Source of the DNA: Gammaproteobacteria bacterium
GTDB taxonomy: Bacteria; Pseudomonadota; Gammaproteobacteria; Steroidobacterales; Steroidobacteraceae
Length of the DNA stretch: 64,000 nt
Assembly: GCA_025359565.1 (NCBI GenBank)
Contig: JANYFY010000014.1
Span: 1-64,000 of the forward strand
Reading direction: 5' to 3'
In this document: positions 54,282 through 62,687 of the stretch, in pieces
How positions within the stretch are numbered: the stretch's first letter is position 1
Layout of the letters: every line of letters begins with the position of its first letter
The notes under the pieces: generated by a model
What the model saw: the letters and a program-made list of their open reading frames with translations, nothing else
Databases searched by the model: none
What the model was told of the DNA's origin: nothing
Program-made: the position numbers and the translations under genes

Positions 54282-54815
54282 ATGGCAATACGCGAAGTTC
54301 TCAAAATGGGCGATCCCAGGCTGCTACGAATCGCCGTACCGGCACCCATGTTAGGCAACCCGGAACTGGCTTCGGTGCTGCAGGACATGCGAGATACCAT
54401 GCGCGATCTCAATGGGGCGGGCCTCGCTGCTCCGCAAATCGGGATTAATTGGCGGGTAGTTATTTTTGGCGTCGATTCTAACCCGCGCTACCCGGATGCC
54501 GAAATAGTGCCCTATACGGAGCTCATCAACCCTACTTTGACACCCATAGGCTCGGAACTTGAGGACGGCTGGGAAGGCTGCCTGTCGGTGCCTGGCATGC
54601 GCGGTTTAGTCCCTCGCTACCTGAAGCTTCGCTATCAGGGTTTTGATGCCCAGGGGCAGCCCATCGACCGCACCGTGCACAATTTCCACGCGCGCGTGGT
54701 GCAGCATGAAGTTGACCACTTGGATGGCATCCTATATCCGCGCCGTATCCGCGATTTGACTCAATTTGGATTTACCGACGTTCTGTTTCCAGGCCAAGAG
54801 CTTGATGACGATTGA
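54282..54815 (+). CDS. def: Peptide deformylase
   Basis: 177 residues with all three family motifs: [18 protein letters not shown] (metal cysteine) and QHEVDHLDG (metal histidines and catalytic glutamate). It removes N-formyl groups from new proteins. It stands divergent from miaB across 47 bp, away from the fmt gene with which it is often paired. Confidence 0.96.
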   Translation: MAIREVLKMGDPRLLRIAVPAPMLGNPELASVLQDMRDTMRDLNGAGLAAPQIGINWRVVIFGVDSNPRYPDAEIVPYTELINPTLTPIGSELEDGWEGCLSVPGMRGLVPRYLKLRYQGFDAQGQPIDRTVHNFHARVVQHEVDHLDGILYPRRIRDLTQFGFTDVLFPGQELDDD

Positions 54816-54959
54816 GTGCCTGTTACATTCGAATGACTACCCGGCGTTTCAGGACTGGAGGGGCTAGGGCGGAATATGACAAATTTTCTTTAAGTTTTAC
54901 GCCAAGCCATGGCAAACTTAAAAAATTACTCACGTGAGGGTATACCAACAGAGATTCGC

Positions 54960-55274
54960 ATGATCACAATCTTAAAAAATAACGGGATTCACATGATTGT
55001 TGCCTCGATTATCGGAGTGAGCGCATTGGCAGGCGTCGCGCACAGCGATGGGGCGCGGAGCACTTGTTCCCTCGCGTCCCTAAAGGGCACCTACGCGTGG
55101 AGCACATCGACCCTCAATTCTTCTAGCCCGGAATCGAGTAGTGGCATGGAGTCTTATGATGGGGCAGGCCATATGAAATACTACGAGTATTCGAGCAACG
55201 GAACCACCCAATATACCGCTGCGGGTACCGCCACCTACTCGATCACAGCGAATTGCATCGCAACTGTTACCTAG
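54960..55274 (+). CDS. Secreted protein of unknown function, possibly shortened at the C-terminus
   Basis: About 104 residues from ATG 54960; an upstream ATG at 54909 and a later one at 54993 are alternatives. A signal peptide (IVASIIGVSALAGVAHS) precedes a segment with CSLASLKGTYAWS, GMESYDGAGHMKYYE, and TATYSITANCIATVT. That last part resembles small secreted proteins that I recall continuing for another 30-50 residues. The frame stops at TAG 55272, just before the next gene, so the end may have been lost. Function unknown. Confidence 0.6.
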   Translation: MITILKNNGIHMIVASIIGVSALAGVAHSDGARSTCSLASLKGTYAWSTSTLNSSSPESSSGMESYDGAGHMKYYEYSSNGTTQYTAAGTATYSITANCIATVT

Positions 55275-55285
55275 AATATAGCGGT

Positions 55286-55846
55286 ATGGCTAATACACAG
55301 CATTACTTGTTAAAGCCGCATCCAGGAACGGTACCTCCACCGCCATTTCAGGTGGAGGTGACCGTGACGATACTGGAGCGGAATTTGCGACTGGTCTACA
55401 AACTCCAGGGTGATCTGCGTGCCGTGCGTATTCCCGCACAGGCAACACCGCAACGCGTCGATGATCTGTGGAAACATACCTGTTTTGAATTATTTGTGGC
55501 CGACGATCTGACCTCCGCTTACGATGAGTTTAATTTCTCGCCCTCGGGATGTTGGGCGGCCTACCAATTTGTGGACTATCGGCAAGGCGCGCAGAACATG
55601 CAAACAACTGCGCCAGCGCTGGCGTGGCGGTCCCAAGCGCAACCCGCCGAACTGGAAGTCCACTGGCCGCAGCCGATCGGAGGACTACTTGCGTCGGGCG
55701 ATAGCCGTCCTATCGGTCTTTCAGCCGTATTAGAAGGCGATCAAGGTGAGCTGACTTATTGGAGTCTCGCGCATCCCACGATAAAACCAGATTTTCACCA
55801 GCGGGCGGGATTTATTGGCCGGATCAGGTCGCAATCCGAAAAATGA
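55286..55846 (+). CDS. DOMON-like domain protein
   Basis: 186 residues starting MANTQHYLLKPHPG at ATG 55286. The sandwich-type pattern with VDDLWKHTCFELFVAD, YDEFNFSPSGCWAAYQF and LSAVLEGDQGELTYWSL is typical of bacterial DOMON-like proteins, which may bind heme or sugars. No signal peptide is visible. Ligand unknown. The earlier in-frame start at 55253 is not favoured because it overlaps the end of the preceding gene. Confidence 0.78.
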   Translation: MANTQHYLLKPHPGTVPPPPFQVEVTVTILERNLRLVYKLQGDLRAVRIPAQATPQRVDDLWKHTCFELFVADDLTSAYDEFNFSPSGCWAAYQFVDYRQGAQNMQTTAPALAWRSQAQPAELEVHWPQPIGGLLASGDSRPIGLSAVLEGDQGELTYWSLAHPTIKPDFHQRAGFIGRIRSQSEK

Positions 55847-55859
55847 TCGAGGTTCGTAA

Positions 55860-56279
55860 TTGCCATCTACTACCGTATCAAGCGTGGGTCTCGGCTGCAT
55901 GGGAATGTCCGGGATGTACGGCCCCTCTGATCGAGCAGAAAGCCTCGCAACTATTCATGCTGCGGTAGATGCCGGCATTACGCTGTTGGATACCGGCGAT
56001 TTTTACGGGATCCGAACGGTGGTTGGTCAGGTGTGGATACTACACCGAAGGCAATGAAGAATTTTCTCGCCTATTCTTTACAACGACTGGGCGTTGACTA
56101 CATTGACCTTTATCGCCCTGCTCGACTTGATACATCGCTACCCATAGAGGAAACCATCGGCGGCATTGCCGATATCCCCGGCAGATCTGGCAGCAATCGA
56201 AGCGGCGCTGCCACACCATGCAGTCTCCGGTACACGCTACCCGGCCATCGCGATGACAAGTCTCGATAGCGAAAAATAA
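55860..56279 (+). pseudogene. Aldo/keto reductase remnant with internal deletions
   Basis: Three pieces of an AKR gene lie in order but in different frames: an N-terminal piece (SVGLGCMGMSGMYGPSDRAES and LLDTGDFYG), a middle piece from about 56045 (KNFLAYSLQRLGVDYIDLYRPARLD) and a C-terminal piece from about 56175 (DLAAIEAALP, then TRYPAIAMTSLDSEK and TAA 56277). About half the expected gene is missing. It has lost the substrate and cofactor regions between them. This is a decayed gene, not a sequencing error. Confidence 0.85.
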
Positions 56280-56295
56280 TACTAACCTCATCGCG

Positions 56296-56665
56296 TTGTC
56301 GGGCATGGGTTTATCAGTGATTCGTCGCACTCTAAAATGGGTAGGCGCAGCCTTAATTATTCTCACTGTAACAATTACCCTATTCGCCGCCGCTTTACAG
56401 GCGGGTTATTTCCCTCGACCTCGTGGTTCAAGGTCGTCAAAAAGGGTTGCAGCTTTTACGATTGCGGTCACCCCTCTTGGTGCGCGGCACACTGAGTCGG
56501 CCTGTGATCACTATCCAGGGACGCAATTCCATCGTCCAAGCGGCAGAGGCAGTTGGACTAGGCGTCGTATTGACGCCCCTTGCGGCGGTGCTAGCCTTCG
56601 TCGATCCCGGCCTTGCGAAAGATGCAGACTGTGCCGCTTTAATTAACGCCGCCCCAGCCCACTAA
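56296..56665 (+). pseudogene. AsmA-family remnant: N- and C-terminal ends joined by a large internal deletion
   Basis: An N-terminal piece in one frame (about 56302-56410, MGLSVIRRTLKWVGAALIIL and a membrane segment) is followed after about 20 bp by a C-terminal piece in another frame (about 56423-56665) with LLVRGTLSRP, GVVLTPLAAVLAFVDPGLAKDADCAALI. Both ends look like those of AsmA-like outer-membrane maintenance proteins of several hundred residues. Nearly all of the middle is gone. The family assignment comes from the C-terminal motif. Confidence 0.7.
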
Positions 56666-56707
56666 TAAGCGAGTGTATTTTTGGTATTGCGATGCCTGCT
56701 AGCGACT

Positions 56708-56732
56708 GCCCTCCGGTATTTTTCCGAAGGGC
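56708..56732. repeat. Inverted repeat between a remnant and a convergent gene
   Basis: GCCCTCCGG (56708-56716) pairs with CCGAAGGGC (56724-56732) around a seven-base TATTTTT loop, with one mismatch. It lies between the convergent AsmA remnant and the propeller gene, where a terminator could be expected, but no T-tract follows on either strand. Confidence 0.45.
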
Positions 56733-56759
56733 CGTCGCCTAAGCTATTGACACCCAGTA

Positions 56760-57878
56760 TTACTCTTCCTCGGCTCTCAACGGCGGCGTCAGGCCGGTGA
56801 AATCACCGATCACTTTTGCGTCGTACGGACCATTCAATTGGTTCGTGCCTAATCCGCCAATGTTTAGCATACCCTGCTGAAAAACTATGCGCCCGTCGCG
56901 GCTCACTTCGATGACTCGATTATTGAACTGATCGCTGATAAGCGTGTTGCCACTACGCAAGCGCACCGCACGCGTCGGGAGCGGGTTAGGGTTGCTGCCG
57001 GTCAAGGTGTTGGTGACGTATTGCCAGATAATTTGGTCGTAGCGATCGACCTCGACGATACGGTTATTATTGGAATCCGTGATCAGCGTATGACCACTTT
57101 CTAAACGGCTCGCGAATGCAGCACCGCTGATTGTTCCTCCGGCAGTGAACTGATGCACGATCACACCATTTCGTTTTACCTCAAGGACCCGATTATTATT
57201 CTCGTCGGCAATCAAAATATGTCCGTTGTCCAGCACTTCGGCGCTGTTTGGATTGCTAAGTTCATTCGGACCCGAGCCTGCGATGCCCGTCGTGCCATAC
57301 TGCCAGAATATTTTTTTAGTGAACAAGTCGACGGCAATAATACGCTGGTTCCCTTGATCCGCAATCAGCACGACAAAGCCCGCGTGACCGGGAAAACTCG
57401 ACACGAAAGCCGCCTGTACCGGAGTATTTAGCTGATTGGGGCCAGCTCCGCCAACGCCACCCTCTTGCCCGTACTGCCAGACAATGGTCCCCTGAGGATC
57501 GACCAAAAAAACACGATTGTCAGGGCAGCCGTTAACTGAATCGGCACAACCCGGCAGCGGCGGTTTGCTGGGCGGTGTGCCGGTTCCCGAGATCAACGTG
57601 TAAGGTCCTACCCGTTCAGCATCATTCGTGCCGACCACACTGTGCGGGCCTGGATGATCGCTGCCGTCACCAAACTGCCACAGAATTTTGTGAGTATTGC
57701 GGTCCACCTCGATGACGCGGTTGTTGAATTGATCCGCGATCAGTAGGTGGCGGTGTGCAGAGTCGCCGTCAGAATCGGCGCGTGCGCTGGGCAGCATAGT
57801 CAAAAACAGGCCGGCAGTAACCGTGGCGATAAGCACCGCGCGGCGCGCGCGCAATTGAGCAGGAAATGAACGTAGCAT
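56760..57878 (-). CDS. Secreted NHL/PQQ-type beta-propeller protein
   Basis: About 372 residues from ATG 57878, with GGGGAG about 8 nt upstream. A signal peptide (ending near LPSARA) is followed by repeats of about 45-50 residues with the pattern LLIADQFNNRVIEVDRNTHKILWQ, LIADQGNQRIIAVD, LIADENNNRVLEV, LITDSNNNRIVEVD and LISDQFNNRVIEVS: at least five propeller blades. It probably forms a binding or scaffolding protein in the periplasm or outside. It lies downstream of the cupredoxin gene in the same direction, 100 bp away, and may or may not be in that transcript. Confidence 0.85.
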   Translation of the reverse strand: MLRSFPAQLRARRAVLIATVTAGLFLTMLPSARADSDGDSAHRHLLIADQFNNRVIEVDRNTHKILWQFGDGSDHPGPHSVVGTNDAERVGPYTLISGTGTPPSKPPLPGCADSVNGCPDNRVFLVDPQGTIVWQYGQEGGVGGAGPNQLNTPVQAAFVSSFPGHAGFVVLIADQGNQRIIAVDLFTKKIFWQYGTTGIAGSGPNELSNPNSAEVLDNGHILIADENNNRVLEVKRNGVIVHQFTAGGTISGAAFASRLESGHTLITDSNNNRIVEVDRYDQIIWQYVTNTLTGSNPNPLPTRAVRLRSGNTLISDQFNNRVIEVSRDGRIVFQQGMLNIGGLGTNQLNGPYDAKVIGDFTGLTPPLRAEEE

Positions 57879-57978
57879 GACTTTACTCCCCGAATTTTGG
57901 TTGAACGACTCAATGTAGGTAAGCCAATACCTATTGATGAGTACCGTCAATCAGCAAAAAGGTTGCAGGTACGCGCGG

Positions 57979-58350
57979 CTATTGAACTACGACCGTTCCT
58001 GCCATCCGATGATGCATCGAACAACGAATATGATATTCGCCCGGCTTGTTAAATTTGAAAGTATATTTCTCGTCCGTGTCGATAGCACCAGAGCGCCCCA
58101 TTCCATCACTAATAATGACGTTGTGCGCTTCGTCATCGTGATTCACCCAGGTCACTTGCGTACCCGCTTTGATCGATAAGCTCGCCGGTATGAACTTAAA
58201 ATCCTTAATGAGAATCTGACTCGTTCCCGAAGGACCCGCCAACGCCGGACTAGCAGGCGGGGGACTGTTCGGTGAAGGGCCACAGGACGCCAGCCACACA
58301 GACAGCGCCACGCTAAGCCATGATAGCCGTCTCGAGCGTTGCGAAATCAT
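57979..58350 (-). CDS. Cupredoxin-domain lipoprotein
   Basis: 123 residues. A lipoprotein signal (LASC at about residue 23) is followed by a Pro-rich linker and a plastocyanin-like domain with IKAGTQVTWVNHDDEAHNV (first copper histidine) and YHIRCSMHHRMAG (Cys, His and Met ligands), the type 1 copper pattern. It probably carries electrons or copper in the periplasm. It starts 6 nt after the metallophosphoesterase gene, so both are likely controlled by the ECF promoter at 59317-59346. Confidence 0.88.
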   Translation of the reverse strand: MISQRSRRLSWLSVALSVWLASCGPSPNSPPPASPALAGPSGTSQILIKDFKFIPASLSIKAGTQVTWVNHDDEAHNVIISDGMGRSGAIDTDEKYTFKFNKPGEYHIRCSMHHRMAGTVVVQ

Positions 58351-58356
58351 ATAGGC

Positions 58357-59295
58357 TTAGCCTAAGGTTGAGTCGCGAATTGTCAGCGAATGCGGGTGGT
58401 TAACAACCGATACGGAACTAACGCCTAACATTTTAGTGAGTTGATCGGCAGGCACTTTAAGGGGTCCCGGACCCTTACCTTGACCCGCAATCGGTTGCGG
58501 ATAGGCGGTCGATCGCGCCGTGTGAAAAGTAATGTTGCCTTCCATTTTTTGCACGATCTGATGAATATGACCATTTAGCACAGTGACCGAGCCGAAACGC
58601 CGCAGTTGCTCCGTTAGTTGATCAGCATCCCCAGTGCCCCAACCCCAGGGTTCATAAATTGTCCACAGCGGCATGTGAGCAAACACAACGATGGGCGTGC
58701 TGGCCGAACGCCCCTTCAAATCGCTCGCAACCCATGCGAGTTGCTCCGCTCCCAAAATACCTAAGCCACCAGGCTTAAACTCAAGCACGTTAATCAGCGC
58801 GATAAAATGCACGCCCGAATGATCGAAGCTGTAATAACCCTTGCGATTCGACGCCTTCCCGAAGCGATCGAAATATTCAGTCACAGTCGCATCGGAGGTA
58901 TCATGCTCCCCCGGAACCGTGTGTAATTCAGTCGTGCGCAACTGCGATAACATTTGTTGAGCCAGATCAAATTCCGCAGCCTTCGACAAATGGGTAATGT
59001 CGCCCGTATGAATAATGAGCGCCGGTTGCTGAACCATGCCATTTACCAGAGCAATAGTTTGCTTAAGCGTTACGTTAACATCGGGATTAGCTTCTTTAGA
59101 AAAACCAATGTGAGTATCGCTAATCTGCACGAAGAGCGGTTTACCCAAGCGCTCCTTAGGCGTACCCGCAGCCAGCGCAAGATCGATAGGAGCAAGCACC
59201 CCGCCAACTAAGGTAAAAAGCGTACCCGCGCCATAAGCCATGCATTTAAGGGCATCACGACGCGACTGCAGCGTTCGATCGTCCGACATAGTCAT
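58357..59295 (-). CDS. Tat-exported metallophosphoesterase
   Basis: 312 residues. The N-terminus has a twin-arginine motif (QSRRDALKCMA) and a hydrophobic stretch. The calcineurin-like domain follows: QISDTHIG, HTGDITHL, VPGEHDT (with E in place of the usual N), FAHMPLW and NGHIHQ. It is likely a periplasmic phosphohydrolase; the exact substrate is unknown. AAGGAG precedes the start. An ECF-type promoter matching that of the sigma gene lies about 25-50 bp upstream. Confidence 0.9.
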   Translation of the reverse strand: MTMSDDRTLQSRRDALKCMAYGAGTLFTLVGGVLAPIDLALAAGTPKERLGKPLFVQISDTHIGFSKEANPDVNVTLKQTIALVNGMVQQPALIIHTGDITHLSKAAEFDLAQQMLSQLRTTELHTVPGEHDTSDATVTEYFDRFGKASNRKGYYSFDHSGVHFIALINVLEFKPGGLGILGAEQLAWVASDLKGRSASTPIVVFAHMPLWTIYEPWGWGTGDADQLTEQLRRFGSVTVLNGHIHQIVQKMEGNITFHTARSTAYPQPIAGQGKGPGPLKVPADQLTKMLGVSSVSVVNHPHSLTIRDSTLG

Positions 59296-59316
59296 CTCCT
59301 TGAATAGTTACAAGGA

Positions 59317-59346
59317 GAAGACTTAGCGGGACACAACTTTATTCCC
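59317..59346 (-). promoter_or_regulatory. ECF-type promoter for the metallophosphoesterase gene
   Basis: On the minus strand GGGAATAAA (59346-59338) is followed, after exactly 15 nt, by GTCTTC (59322-59317). The same two boxes at the same spacing occur before the ECF sigma gene. The GGAAT-type -35 and GTC-type -10 are typical of ECF sigma factors. The start of the phosphoesterase gene is 22 nt further on. Confidence 0.7.
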
Positions 59347-59366
59347 AACGCGGACAAAATGCGCGA

Positions 59367-60113
59367 CTAGGACGCAATACTTCGAATTAAGCGAGTCAAC
59401 GCCGCCATTTCATTCCTGCCCGCATCCGACACCGCACAATACTGCAAATCACCTACTCGCCAAGACACCATGTGATAGCCGCGGCGCGACAGCTCAGCCG
59501 GCATAGGCCGCCAATCGGCGCGCCAACTGAAAACATTGATCACATGCGCGCCATGACGGTACACCACGACCGCTGCTCGTTGATGATCCAAATTATCAAC
59601 ACGCCCGCCGACCAAGGTATAGCCCTGGCTCGTAAAATCGGCGACTACGGGCGATACATCGGCATGCCCCGCAAACCAAGGCTTCACCGTGTGCCGATCC
59701 GCAGAGACCACCTCAATTAAGCGCGCCGATTGTATCGATCGCATATGCGCTGCAACCAAATCATCGGCTATAGGTTGATTCGATGCGAGTAAAGGAACAA
59801 AAAATACGACAAAAATGGCTGCAACAGCGGCTCCTAAGCCACTAACCGCACCCCACCAAAAAGACCGTACTCGCCAAGCGGCCTTTGCGGGAATTTCCCG
59901 ATCAATGGCTCGCAATATTCGACTCCGCAACGCACTCGGAGCGCGCATATTTCCGTACCCCAGTCGCAAGGCGCCGCGGCTTCGCGTAAGGTTCTCAAAT
60001 AACCCCAGGCATTCCGTACAACTCTCTAAATGCCGCTCCATGTTGGGCACCGCAGTCGTATCCACCTCGCCATCAAAATAAGACTGCGATTGTAAAGACT
60101 CAGGGCACGACAA
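59367..60113 (-). CDS. Membrane anti-sigma factor with zinc-finger-like motif
   Basis: 248 residues. The N-terminal cytoplasmic part has HLESCTEC (H-x3-C-x2-C) of zinc-containing anti-sigma factors; one membrane helix (VSGLGAAVAAIFVVFFVPLLA) is near residue 100; and the C-terminal 140 residues are periplasmic. It should bind and silence the ECF sigma factor encoded just upstream, with which it overlaps by 14 nt, and release it on a redox, metal or envelope signal. The signal cannot be read from the sequence. Confidence 0.9.
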   Translation of the reverse strand: MSCPESLQSQSYFDGEVDTTAVPNMERHLESCTECLGLFENLTRSRGALRLGYGNMRAPSALRSRILRAIDREIPAKAAWRVRSFWWGAVSGLGAAVAAIFVVFFVPLLASNQPIADDLVAAHMRSIQSARLIEVVSADRHTVKPWFAGHADVSPVVADFTSQGYTLVGGRVDNLDHQRAAVVVYRHGAHVINVFSWRADWRPMPAELSRRGYHMVSWRVGDLQYCAVSDAGRNEMAALTRLIRSIAS

Positions 60114-60645
60114 GTTGCTCTCCTACGCACCTTACGGACCAATGAACCTTGAGCGCAGCCCGAGCACGCGCCAACCGCGACATCACCGTTCCAATCGGAA
60201 CCTCGGTCATATTGGCAATTTCGCGATAATCCATGTCCTCAATTTCCCTCAGGTGCAAAACTTCTCGTTGATCCAGCGGTAGCGCAGCGATGAGCTCATC
60301 GAGCGTACGCTCGGCATCGCGCTGGATTGCGGCGCCCTCCGGTCCCGCCGCTGTTGAAATCATGGCGTAGCCGTCCGCGGCGCAATGCTCGTCTGGAAGC
60401 GGCACAAAGCCGCGGCGTTGCATTTGCTTTAATGCGGTCCAATGACAATTTCTTACGATCGTCAGCAGCCAAGCTTTCACATTCGAGCCGTGTAATGCAT
60501 TCAGCCCGCGAAATGCTCGCAGCATTGCCTCTTGCACCACATCATCGGCGTCGCTCGGCGAACGCGACAACCAACGTGCATAGCGATACGCAGCGTCCAG
60601 ATGCGGCAACACCTCCGCGTCAAAGCGACTACGCATATCATCCAT
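60100..60645 (-). CDS. ECF-family RNA polymerase sigma factor
   Basis: 181 residues: region 2 with ARWLSRSPSDADDVVQEAMLRAFRG, KAWLLTIVRN, and region 4 with ALPLDQREVLHLREIEDMDYREIANMTEVPIGTVMSRLARARAAL. It overlaps the anti-sigma gene by 14 nt, and a matching promoter upstream indicates autoregulation. Its likely targets include the phosphoesterase-cupredoxin genes. Confidence 0.95.
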   Translation of the reverse strand: MDDMRSRFDAEVLPHLDAAYRYARWLSRSPSDADDVVQEAMLRAFRGLNALHGSNVKAWLLTIVRNCHWTALKQMQRRGFVPLPDEHCAADGYAMISTAAGPEGAAIQRDAERTLDELIAALPLDQREVLHLREIEDMDYREIANMTEVPIGTVMSRLARARAALKVHWSVRCVGEQLVVP

Positions 60646-60654
60646 ATACAGGGG

Positions 60655-60684
60655 TAAGACTCATGGAGCCTTGAGTTTATTCCC
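60655..60684 (-). promoter_or_regulatory. ECF-type autoregulatory promoter of the sigma gene
   Basis: On the minus strand GGGAATAAA (60684-60676) is followed by 15 nt and then GTCTTA (60660-60655). Boxes and spacing match those before the metallophosphoesterase gene (59317-59346). This supports a promoter recognised by the neighbouring ECF sigma factor. The sigma gene starts 9 nt beyond the -10 box, so the leader would be very short. Confidence 0.7.
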
Positions 60685-60686
60685 GC

Positions 60687-62684
60687 TTAAGCGGATGTTA
60701 CGGGTCCACTTAAGCGATTAAGCCAAGAATAAAGCGCGTAAATAGCCGCGACAAATACCGCGCCAGCCATCCAAATCGACGCGTCAGCGAACCCATCGCC
60801 GACCAACGCCAGCGGCGTAGCTTTACCTGAAAATACCACGATGGATGCGAGGAGCACGCCGATCAGACTTTCTCCTACAATCAAACCGGAGGCCAGCAAA
60901 ACACCCACTTGCCGAGCACCCTCAGGATTGGCGGTGCGCGCCGCGCGGCGATCATAGGCCCAGCCGACAATCGCCCCGACCACAATCATTAACGTAGTTT
61001 CAGTAGGCAGATAAATCCCTAAGCCCACCGCCAACGGCGGCAAGCTTATCGAGCTTATGCGTACCAACAAGGCATCTAGTCCAACAATGGCAACCCCAAT
61101 CATCGTCCCGCTGCCGATAAGACTCCAATCCAGATCGCCTTGGATTACGCCTCGGGCAAGCGCCGAAATTAAAGTGGCTTGAGGCGCCGCTAAAGCATGT
61201 GCAGGATTTACGCCCGCTACTCCAGCAAACCCATAGGCATGATTGAGTAGATCCAATATAGGGGGAATGATGACTGCGCCCGCCGCCACTCCGACAACAA
61301 GGGCTACTTGTTGTCGCCAGGGGGTCGCGTCAACCAATTGACCTGTTTTCAAATCTTGGAGATTGTCGTTGGAGATGGTCGCTGCACAGAACACCACTGA
61401 GGTCACAAATAGCGCAAATGCAACCAGTGCGGGGGCCGCCGAGACCGGCAACAGAGGTTTTACCCCTAGCACTAATAACAGCGCCGCGCCCAGCACTACC
61501 AAGATCCCGACTCCCGATAAGGGACTATTAGAAGCCCCAATGAGACCGGCCATGTAGCCGCAAACCGACGCGACAAAAAAACTCATGAGCGCAATATAAA
61601 CAATACCACCGATCACGAGTATCACCGACACGCGACCTAAACCGCTTGCAGCCCCGAAACTCATAAGCAACCATGCAATCGGCAGCATACACACGGCCGT
61701 CACCAGGGCGACAATGCCGATCGGGATATCGCGTTCAGTGCGAGGCAGATCAACACTCCTCAACGTCTTACGCAATCGTGACGCCGCCATCGCAGCACGC
61801 AAACCTATGGCCAAAGGCCCAATCAGTTTAAGCAAAGTCCAAATGGCAGCAACGCCGATGGCCCCCGCACCAATGAAGCGAACCTGATGACTCCAAACGG
61901 TATGTCCGACCACGGCTGCCGCGCCTGCCACCGGATGTAGGCTCGTCAAGATAGGAACAGCCCCCGCCCACGCTATCAGCGCGCCGACCAACATGGCAAT
62001 ACCGACCCACAGGCCCACTAAATGTCCCACTGCAAACAAGGCGAAGGACAAACTGAAATCGTAACCGGTAATCGCATTTTGATTGCCAATCCGAAAATAT
62101 TTCGCCACGTCGCTTGCGAATATTTGCGTGGCAACGACTACCGCAAAGGTGGCTGAGACTAGGCTACCGATGACAATGGCGCGCATTCCCTCGCGATTCC
62201 CGTGCGCAGCACTATCCATCGCGCCTATTTTTAAGACTTCAGCGCACGCGACGCCTTCGGGGTAAGGCAGATCTGAATTAGTCACTAATGCGCGGCGTAG
62301 CGGAATGGAATACATAACCCCCAATATCCCGCCCAGCAAACAAATGGCCGACGAGTAGACGTACGGAAATCCACTCCACCACCCAATCATCACCAGACCG
62401 GGCAACACGAAAATAATCGCGGATAAGGTGCCCGCCGCCGAAGCGACCGTTTGCACAATATTATTTTCCCGAATCGTCACTCCCTTGAAGCCACGCAATA
62501 CCGCCATCGATATCACGGCAGCCGGGATCGACGTCGCAAAGGTAAGTCCAGCCTTTAGCCCAAAATAAACATTAGCCGCGGTAAATACCACTGTAATTAA
62601 AACGCCTAACACAATCGCACGTAGCGACAGCTCTGCACCGGAATCCGGATTTAAAGGAGCGGTATTCACACGGTCAATAGGCAA
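60687..62684 (-). CDS. OPT-family oligopeptide transporter
   Basis: 665 residues with about fourteen to sixteen membrane helices. The early LRAIVLGVLITVVFTAANVYFGLKAGLTFATSIPAAVISMAVLRG segment and PYPEGVACAEVLKIG near residue 140 are strong OPT signatures. It imports oligopeptides or metal chelates. It lies 3 nt downstream of yghU on the same strand, so they may be co-transcribed. Its substrate is unknown; a glutathione or thiol-peptide link with yghU is possible but speculative. Confidence 0.94.
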   Translation of the reverse strand: MPIDRVNTAPLNPDSGAELSLRAIVLGVLITVVFTAANVYFGLKAGLTFATSIPAAVISMAVLRGFKGVTIRENNIVQTVASAAGTLSAIIFVLPGLVMIGWWSGFPYVYSSAICLLGGILGVMYSIPLRRALVTNSDLPYPEGVACAEVLKIGAMDSAAHGNREGMRAIVIGSLVSATFAVVVATQIFASDVAKYFRIGNQNAITGYDFSLSFALFAVGHLVGLWVGIAMLVGALIAWAGAVPILTSLHPVAGAAAVVGHTVWSHQVRFIGAGAIGVAAIWTLLKLIGPLAIGLRAAMAASRLRKTLRSVDLPRTERDIPIGIVALVTAVCMLPIAWLLMSFGAASGLGRVSVILVIGGIVYIALMSFFVASVCGYMAGLIGASNSPLSGVGILVVLGAALLLVLGVKPLLPVSAAPALVAFALFVTSVVFCAATISNDNLQDLKTGQLVDATPWRQQVALVVGVAAGAVIIPPILDLLNHAYGFAGVAGVNPAHALAAPQATLISALARGVIQGDLDWSLIGSGTMIGVAIVGLDALLVRISSISLPPLAVGLGIYLPTETTLMIVVGAIVGWAYDRRAARTANPEGARQVGVLLASGLIVGESLIGVLLASIVVFSGKATPLALVGDGFADASIWMAGAVFVAAIYALYSWLNRLSGPVTSA

Positions 62685-62687
62685 CGC

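Noticed and set aside
56423-56665. A LysR-type or other regulator fragment
   Set aside because: The PLAAVLAFVDPGLAKDADCAAL ending matches the end of AsmA-like proteins better than any regulator.
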